Shown piece by piece: positions 57,895 to 64,000 of a stretch of DNA of 64,000 bases (the first letter of the stretch is position 1; each line of letters opens with the position of its first letter). Source of the DNA: Psococerastis gibbosa (taxonomy: Eukaryota; Arthropoda; Insecta; Psocodea; Psocidae); NCBI GenBank assembly GCA_963971405.1, contig OZ020492.1, positions 2,294,001-2,358,000 of the forward strand, given 5' to 3'. Below the pieces are notes generated by a model, which worked only from the letters and a program-made list of their open reading frames with translations, had not been told where the DNA came from and made no database searches. Both the position numbers and the translations under genes were made by a program.

Positions 57895-58312
57895 TGCTTT
57901 CCAATTTATAAGTGGTATAAGAAAAGCTTTGTGACGGTCCAAATTTTCGATTCCGAGATTTCAACGGAATTACCCGTTTTGAGGTCCCAGGAACCCGAAA
58001 AAGTGGTTTTTACGAAATGTCTGTCTGTCTGTCACTCTGTCGCTCTGTCTGTCTGTTCATCGATTTTTGGGCAAACTACTCTCTCAATTTCGATGAAATT
58101 CGGCATGTAGGTTCACAAAAATCATACCTCGCGACCATTTTTTTTTATTTTGGGCTAACTCAATTTGGGGGGGTTTTATTCTCAAAAAACTCCAAAAAAC
58201 CTCTAAAAAAATTATTTCTCAAAAATGGCTCCAACGATTTCTTTCAAATTCACATATATTATAGTCGTCATTATTGTTGAAAAAATGCGGGGGGGGGGGG
58301 GTCGCTTGTTTG
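57895..58312 (+). mobile_element. FB partial copy (left arm)
   Basis: Matches 36108-36520 from GCTTTCCAATTTATA through the CTGT microsatellite (58018-58056) to poly-G and GTCGCTTG at 58288-58310, where it stops. Confidence 0.85.
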
Positions 58313-58667
58313 TAAGGTACTGGTCAAAATGGATAGATATGTATTCTATATTTCCTATTAAATTGTTAACTGTTAGTTAGTGAATATAAATTTAATATTT
58401 TTAATTTTTACTTACTTTTTACTAATTTTTATGAAATTATATTGTATGTGTTTGTAGTTATTGTAATACAATTGATTGATTGATTGTCACAAGAGAAACA
58501 TTTCTTCCTATGGGTTTTACCTAAATGACAGTTCTACAATCTATGTAGTTCAAGCGAATTTTTTTACTTCCAAAAACTGATAGAAGGGGAGGGGGGAGGA
58601 GTTGTCCGAACGTATGTTAATCTTGATCAATCTATTTTTTATACCTATACTCTTTACCCTTCTTTTT

Positions 58668-58812
58668 CTTCTTCTGGCTCAACAGCCCTTGATGAGCTTT
58701 GGCCTGCTCGACAAGACTCCTCCAGTCATCTCGGTTTTGTACGACGCTCCACCATCTACGGACTCCCAACTCGCGAAGATCAGTTTCTAACTCACCCTTC
58801 CAGCTTTACTCT
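58668..58812 (-). pseudogene. RT-tail repeat T fragment
   Basis: The minus strand encodes pieces such as LYKTEM-like and GRALYK-type sequence of a LINE tail, ending in GAGCCAGAAGAAG. Marker GTACGACGCTCCACCATC. Confidence 0.65.
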
Positions 58813-60059
58813 TATTATTTTCAATTACCACCCACTAAGACCTTCATTTGATATTTGAACGGATAAAACAAAACTTTCATGGGAGAGATATTAATAATTA
58901 TTCGTATTTTCGCATATATTAGATGTTAATAGCGCATAGGACTCAAAATATTGTGTATTGCTCGAATTAATAGATGTTAATTAGGCTATTATTCCATTCC
59001 TTTTCAATGTATTCGTCATTAGTGGAAATTAAATTTGAATCAATTTGCACATTTTAACTGATTTAATTAACGCCTTGCTCTATTTTTTTTCATCTCTCAA
59101 ATTTAAAGGCACAGCTTCGAAATTAACCGTTGTTATTAGTGGTTCAAACATGATTGAATTCAATAAAACAATTAATACTAAATAAATAGTGACTTTGTTG
59201 ATTTAATACTAAACCAATCAACCGGACTTAGGGCTGGAAAAGCCTTTTTGACTGAGAACTAGGAAGGCATGAAACCGCATGCTTTACTTTGCGTACCAAA
59301 CTGTACAAACCGTAACTGAGAATGGGCAACCAAACAAAGACAGTTCCTTCTGAGGAATAATCAAATCAAATTTATTAAATTAAAACAACAACAATTACAT
59401 AGCTTACAATATTACAAATGGAATATAATAATAATAAGTGTAGCAGATATACTATGTAGGGGGCACAGTAGGCACTTAAGACTCAAGTCTATATGCTACG
59501 TACGTGCCTCAATTAAGAAAAACAAATCGCTTGGTGTCACATTTGCTCAAAGACATGTTTTCAGGACGTTGGTGGGAACCGCCCTAAATGTGCTTAATCT
59601 TCACAGTGCATAATCCCCACATTAATTCAATGTGGTACTTATGTGGGGAGGTGATGTGGCATTGGGACCCATAAAGGGGACTACTTTGGTTAACCCAGAA
59701 GATGAGGTACCCATTTGGACAGCTCGGATAAAACCCTCATATTATGTCGGGCACGGAGCTGTCTTCTTTCTAGTTTATGGTAAATGTCTTTGTCACCTAG
59801 ACTTATGTTTTTAAATCTGACTTTTGTCAGTTATTGGATACGTACGTAAGCGTGTGCAGTTAAGACTAAGAATTTGCCGAAACTATTTGAACCTTAACCT
59901 GTTCGAAGTAATGGTTTTAACAGAATTCATTATGGTACCACAAAATTTTAATAATTTAGGTTATTTATTTATTGATAAAGTCTTTAATAATTCTATTGAC
60001 TGTCAGGAAATACTACACTATCGTTCAGGGTAACCAGAAAAGGCTCGCGATGCAGCGGC
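58813..60059. other. Non-coding stretch
   Basis: Contains a degenerate SINE-A (59185-59296) and an AATCAAATCAAATTTATT element-tail-like sequence at 59360. ORFs at 59632 and 59824 are unrecognised. Confidence 0.4.
59185..59296 (-). mobile_element. SINE-A 3' portion, degenerate
   Basis: TTTAATACTAAACCAATC, CTTAGGGCTG and AACTAGGAAGGCATG remain. The head is lost after GCATGCTTTAC. Confidence 0.6.
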
Positions 60060-60500
60060 TTATTCGTTAGCAATGTGCAATAAATTTAATAACTTTAGTC
60101 TTGACCCCTTTTGCCTTAATCGTGATGATTTTAAATTGTTGTTGTTAACTAGTACCTGAATATTTTGTAACACTTTCTGATTTCTGCCTATGTTTTTGTG
60201 TTTTGTGAATGTAGCCTTTATTGGCCTACTTCTTCTTCTTCTTCCTCTTTTTCTTCTGGCTCTACATCCCTTGATAAGCTTAGGCCTGCTCAACAACACT
60301 CCTCCAGTCATCTCGGTTTTGTACAACGCTTTACCATCTACGGACTCATAACTCGCGAAGGTCAGTTTCCAACTCATCTTTCCAGCTTTTTCGAGGAAGT
60401 CCGGCCAGTCATTATCCCGTCATGCTCGCTTTGTACATCGTTTTCGGCATGCGGTTGTCTGACATTCTTACGACGTGTCCCAGCCATCTTATGCGTTGCG
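60060..60500 (-). pseudogene. RT-tail repeat T, longest copy
   Basis: The minus ORF 60377-60060 reads SYESVDGKALYKTEMTGG and GCRARRKRGRRRR. Upstream (to 60500), frames contain [12 protein letters not shown] sequence, as in LINE ORF2 tails. The overlapping 172-aa plus-strand ORF is its antisense plus a (TTA)n microsatellite and is not a gene. Confidence 0.7.
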
Positions 60501-60659
60501 CTTTTATTGGCCTACTACTACTACATTACTTCCTCAAGAAAAAGCCTTGCCTTGGTGATCCCAACGCGCCTTTTTGGCACCGGTTTTAGTCAAATTTGTA
60601 ATGTTTTTATTTATTTTATAAAAACACGCATTATTATTATTATTATTATTATTATTAGT

Positions 60660-61020
60660 GCACCTCAGACCTCAGATACTGAAACAGAAGGAAGCTGCAT
60701 TGGTTCGGACACGTAAAGCAAATGAACAAAAGCTAGGAAATGGCTGGAGGAAGGAATAGAGAGAGGACGACGAAGAGTAAGACCAAGGCAGAGACACAGA
60801 AACAGAATAGATACAAAAACCGAGATACAGAAGCAGAAGGAGGCTTTATTGGTTCGGACACGTAAAGCGAATGGATAACAGCAAGGAAATGGCTGGAGGA
60901 AGGAATAGAGGGAGGACGAAGAAGAGTAAGATGAAGGCAGAGACACAGAAACCAGCCTGGTACAAGAAGAAGTGTTGAATAATAAGAAGTGGAGAGACAG
61001 AAGGGAGTGCGGGAGGCTCA
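60660..61020 (+). pseudogene. Duplicated RT tail, plus strand
   Basis: A ~130-bp segment occurs twice (about 60675-60800 and 60815-60960), each with TGGTTCGGACACGTAAAGC and GAAATGGCTGGAGGAAGG. Frames include LHWFGHVK / LYWFGHVKRM and, at the end, NKKWRDRRE, typical of endonuclease-RT tails. The minus-strand ORFs of Ser/Leu runs are shadows. Confidence 0.72.
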
Positions 61021-61069
61021 CACATCACACCAGGGAAACTGCAGCTTGGTGACGATGAAACCATGATGG

Positions 61070-62120
61070 TCAATGGGAACAAAATTTTAATAAATACTGG
61101 CTAATCTTGCAATTTCTTCTCATCAACTTGAACTCTAAGGGGGGTGTGCTAATTCCTTATCCCTTATTTTGATCGCCCCCCCCCCAACCCTCCATAACAC
61201 GCTCAAATTATTAATTTTTAATACCTGGCATTTCCGCGAAGCCTGCAATAGCTCTTCACTTCAGTGAACGAAATGAAAAAAATTAGATTTTCTACCAGCA
61301 ATCTACCAAATTACAGCATTTGAATTAAATTAAGTATTTTTTTTATGATATTAATATCGGCAGTAAGACGCTAATTTTTTAATATTGAATGAAATTTTAA
61401 TTAAATTATGGCCGCGTTGTAGTCTGTGAAGTCATGATTTTTAAATGTCGCTCTCAGAAATGACAGGTAGAAGGTAATCATAGCGCGGGATTCAGCATAT
61501 TTCGTAGGTACTTTATAGAAATGTCGAGGTAATTGGTATTGTACCATACGGTTCAATAATTGTGAATCCTGTTCCTATTTATACATTTTTCCCCTTTGAA
61601 TATCTTATCTGATTTCTATTAATTCTAGCTGCTTTAGACATTCCATTGGAATGAGTTTCCCTGCCCTTATCAGACCTGTCAGCCTTGCCTGCATGACGAG
61701 GGAGTATTAGGTAGATTTCGGAGAAAATTACCATTGGCGTAGAGCTACCCATTTCGGCTTGAGGAACGAAGTTACTGCAAGTTGACAGTGTTGTACTAAT
61801 TTCGATATGAAACAAAAATAGGTTTTTAAAGTCATTAACGCCCAGTAGTTCTTCCACCCGAAAGGTTGTTGATTAGTGTCCAACATTTCATGTCCAACTA
61901 AAACCATGCTTGGGAAAACAACAGGTTTGGTTCATTTAGTACCTAAGACATGCCAGAAAACATCGAAATAAGGTTCAGCTGGAAAAATATTTTCAGCCAT
62001 ATTTTAACATCACTAAATTGAACATTTCTACCATTACATATAGCTTTCTTAATACTAAGGTATCAATAGGAAAGCTAAAACCCCACGATGGACCGGTTCA
62101 AAATCTCATACAGTACATGC
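61070..62120. other. Non-coding stretch
   Basis: Poly-C at 61177-61185. A SINE-A head scrap (CACCCGAAAGGTTGTTG) at 61856-61872 and an FB-like piece near 61911-62075 are possible but weak. Confidence 0.35.
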
Positions 62121-62124
62121 ACAG

Positions 62125-62361
62125 AGGCAGATTCCACGGCATCAGATTTGCATTAGGTCTGATCTGTCATTGTCTGTCTGTCGCTTGAGCAAATGGGCTG
62201 GAACACAAATGCAGATTTTTCACTGCTCAACACCACCTCTGAGCGGAACTGCAGCAGATCTGATCCGTCATACATTGGAGCAAATGGGTTGGGGCGCAAA
62301 TGCAGATTTTTCTCTCCTAAACCCCCACCTCCCATTAGATCTGCTGCCGTAGAATCTGCCT
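62125..62361. repeat. Hairpin with internal 89-bp tandem pair
   Basis: AGGCAGATTCCACGGCATCAG is inverted at CTGCTGCCGTAGAATCTGCCT. Inside, GAGCAAATGGGYTGG...AAATGCAGATTTTTC occurs at 62188 and 62277. Confidence 0.7.
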
Positions 62362-62761
62362 TTGTGTACCGGGACTCTATTATTGTAGCATTGAATTCAA
62401 TGGAAGTGATAACAAGGCTCCCCGCCTCGCTTCAGGTAGCAGATGAAATAAGAAAATCTGAAAATCACACATTCACGTAATCGGCTTATGGCTGGCTCCT
62501 TCTACACCTACCCCTAAGCACACGCTTAACTCCGGTATGGGGAACGTTCTGTTATTATGTATTACCGTATAGGCAGGAATTACTTAGAAGTCGTGCGAAT
62601 GCAAGTATCGTGACCATTGGAGTTCGGCGCACCAGCAGGACCGTAGCCAGGTCTTTTAATTCTCTCTGATTGCATTGACCTCAGTAGGTTCAGGTGCAGG
62701 TACATTGTCACATTGCATGTGAACCTATTGGGGCTGATATGCCGTGGTTGTATTTCAATAC

Positions 62762-63312
62762 CTTCTTCTTCTGGCTCTTCAGCCCTTGATAGGCTTTATC
62801 TAGCACGACAACGCTCATCTCAGTTTTCTACGACGCTCTAAGGCGCGGTTTCCACCGACCTGCTAGTGCTAAATACAAATACGGTGACGTGGTAACATAC
62901 ATTCAAGGGGTTTCCACCGACCTCGCATTGCAGAATGCAATGACATTGACGGAAATGTATGTTTTACTCTATGCCGTGGTTAAAATTGATCAATGATCAT
63001 AGAGTAAAATCACAAACAAACAAACTAAAATTAAAAAATGGCTTCATGGGATATGTTAGGTACAAACATTTTAATAGATTTCTATAAAAAGAAAAATTCA
63101 AATTTCCGTCAATGTCATTTGCATTCTGCAATGCGAGGTCGGTGGAAACCCCGCCATATGAATGTCTGTTACCGCGTCACCGTATTTGTATTTAGCACAA
63201 GCAGGTCGGTGGAAACCGCGCCTAACATCTACGAACTCCCAATACAGGTCAGTTTCTAATTCATCCTTCCAGCTGGTTCGTGGACGCCACTGCAGTCGAC
63301 TTCCCATTATGC
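62762..63312 (-). pseudogene. RT-tail repeat T interrupted by an HM MITE
   Basis: 62762-62838 and 63226-63312 are the two halves of one RT-tail copy (CTTCTTCTGGCTC ... CGACGCTC | CATCTACGAACTCCC ... CTTCCAGCTGG). HM copy 4 separates them. Confidence 0.75.
62842..63222. mobile_element. HM MITE copy 4, complete, inserted in an RT tail
   Basis: 381 bp, GGCGCGGTTTCCACCGACC end, flanked by TAA (62839-62841 and 63223-63225). Outside sequence reads CGACGCTC then CATCTACGAACTCCC, which is continuous in the related repeat at 58741-58767. This confirms the insertion boundary. The outer TIR here resembles the inner motif of the other copies. Confidence 0.88.
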
Positions 63313-63500
63313 TTGCTTTATTTATTCACTCCTGATTGCATTGATTTCAGTAGGTTCAGGGGCAGGTGCATTGTCAAATTACATCTGAACCTATTGGGTT
63401 GATAGGCCGTGGTCAGGTTGGATTTCCATATCGTCTTCTCCCGGCTCTTCGGCACTTGATATATTTTGGCCTGCTCAACAACACTCGTCTCCATTTTACA

Positions 63501-64000
63501 GGATGGACTAAATTTTTAATTACTTAGTTAATTACATAAAAAACTGTTAGATTTAGGGATAATCTGCGGTGGCCAATTTGTACGATCAGTGTCTTCCTAA
63601 TTATGTAGAGGTCTGATTACTTTTTCAACGATAACTGGGAAATTAATAACGTAACATCGGACTCGACCAAGCGTTTTGAGTGTATAAACTTATTTAGCAC
63701 ACTTCTAAAATTCAAAAACCAAAATTTTGAAGCATCAAATGAAGCCCCCTTGGGTGAAGTTGCAACAATCGATTTTACGCGAATCTCTCGAAGCAGTTCA
63801 AGTACCTAATATTTCCCTAACCACGAATTCTTCGCCGTTTGTTTGCAAGACCATTCGATTATTAAATTATAATTATGTTTGGGATGCTTTCAAAATTTGG
63901 TTGAGTCAGTAATTATGCTGAGGAGAGGGGGGGGGGGGTTGTAGGTAAACTCCTTATCCCTTTTCCATTTATTTTATTAACTCCTTTAAATTTACTATCC
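63501..64000. other. Non-coding stretch at the window end
   Basis: 63505-63600 resembles the arms of IR1/IR2 (TAATTACTTAGTTAATTACAT). Poly-G at 63930-63939. Confidence 0.4.

Larger units (their letters stand above)
62655..63500. repeat. Direct duplication around RT-tail copies
   Basis: GATTGCATTGACCTCAGTAG ... GCCGTGGTTG followed by an RT tail (62660-62838) recurs at 63335-63500 (GATTGCATTGATTTCAGTAG ... GCCGTGGTC, CGGCTCTTCGGCACTTGAT). Confidence 0.7.

Noticed and set aside
60198-60716. 172-aa plus-strand ORF, the longest in the window
   Set aside because: It is antisense to an RT-tail remnant and ends in a (TTA)n run encoding poly-Ile. No family resemblance.
60665-61082. Ser/Leu/Phe-rich minus-strand ORFs resembling membrane proteins
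   Set aside because: Shadow of a duplicated RT tail on the plus strand.

Overview
This is eukaryotic, repeat-dominated DNA. AT-rich non-coding sequence carries tRNA-related SINEs, MITEs with perfect target-site duplications, fold-back elements, satellites, poly-G/poly-C tracts and decayed non-LTR reverse-transcriptase tails. I found no intact host gene, rRNA, complete tRNA or CRISPR. The RT tail types and the TTAGG-rich blocks suggest an arthropod, plausibly an insect and perhaps a hemipteran. That assignment is inference with modest confidence.

The central object is a giant inverted repeat at about 8814-22633. Its two arms of about 6.7 kb match except for homopolymer lengths wherever I compared them. 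They face each other across a 200-N scaffold gap (15560-15759). From the outside in, each arm holds a GC-rich minisatellite with a poly-T core, six units of a ~148-bp satellite, a TTAGG-rich block, a decayed non-LTR RT tail in opposite orientation, a broken protein-primed type family-B DNA polymerase (Polinton/Maverick type), a frameshifted double-jelly-roll capsid-like ORF, a 139-bp tandem pair and a second copy of the TTAGG-rich block. The polymerase/capsid remnant therefore lies between two direct repeats inside each arm. The base pairs just outside both arms read ACGG, as a 4-bp target-site duplication would.

The flanks (1-8813 and 22634-64000) are a mosaic of dispersed repeats. SINE-A is tRNA-related with A and B boxes, in at least 14 copies. 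Retroposon B has one copy with an 11-bp target duplication inside a SINE-A. HM is a PIF/Harbinger-like MITE family with TTA/TAA duplications, including a 143-bp hairpin derivative. FB is a fold-back family with ~0.69-kb arms and CTGT microsatellites; the full copy is 36113-38376. There are also other long hairpins, a ~102/110-bp satellite with a ~213-bp higher-order period (47.6-48.5 kb), a 194-bp tandem array (54.8-55.4 kb), a 120-bp array (46.0-46.4 kb), and fragments of several non-LTR retrotransposons at 31.6, 34.5, 35.6, 53.7, 57.2, 58.7, 60.3-61.0 and 62.8-63.5 kb. No gene set works together as a pathway. The only coding signals are mobile-element remnants.
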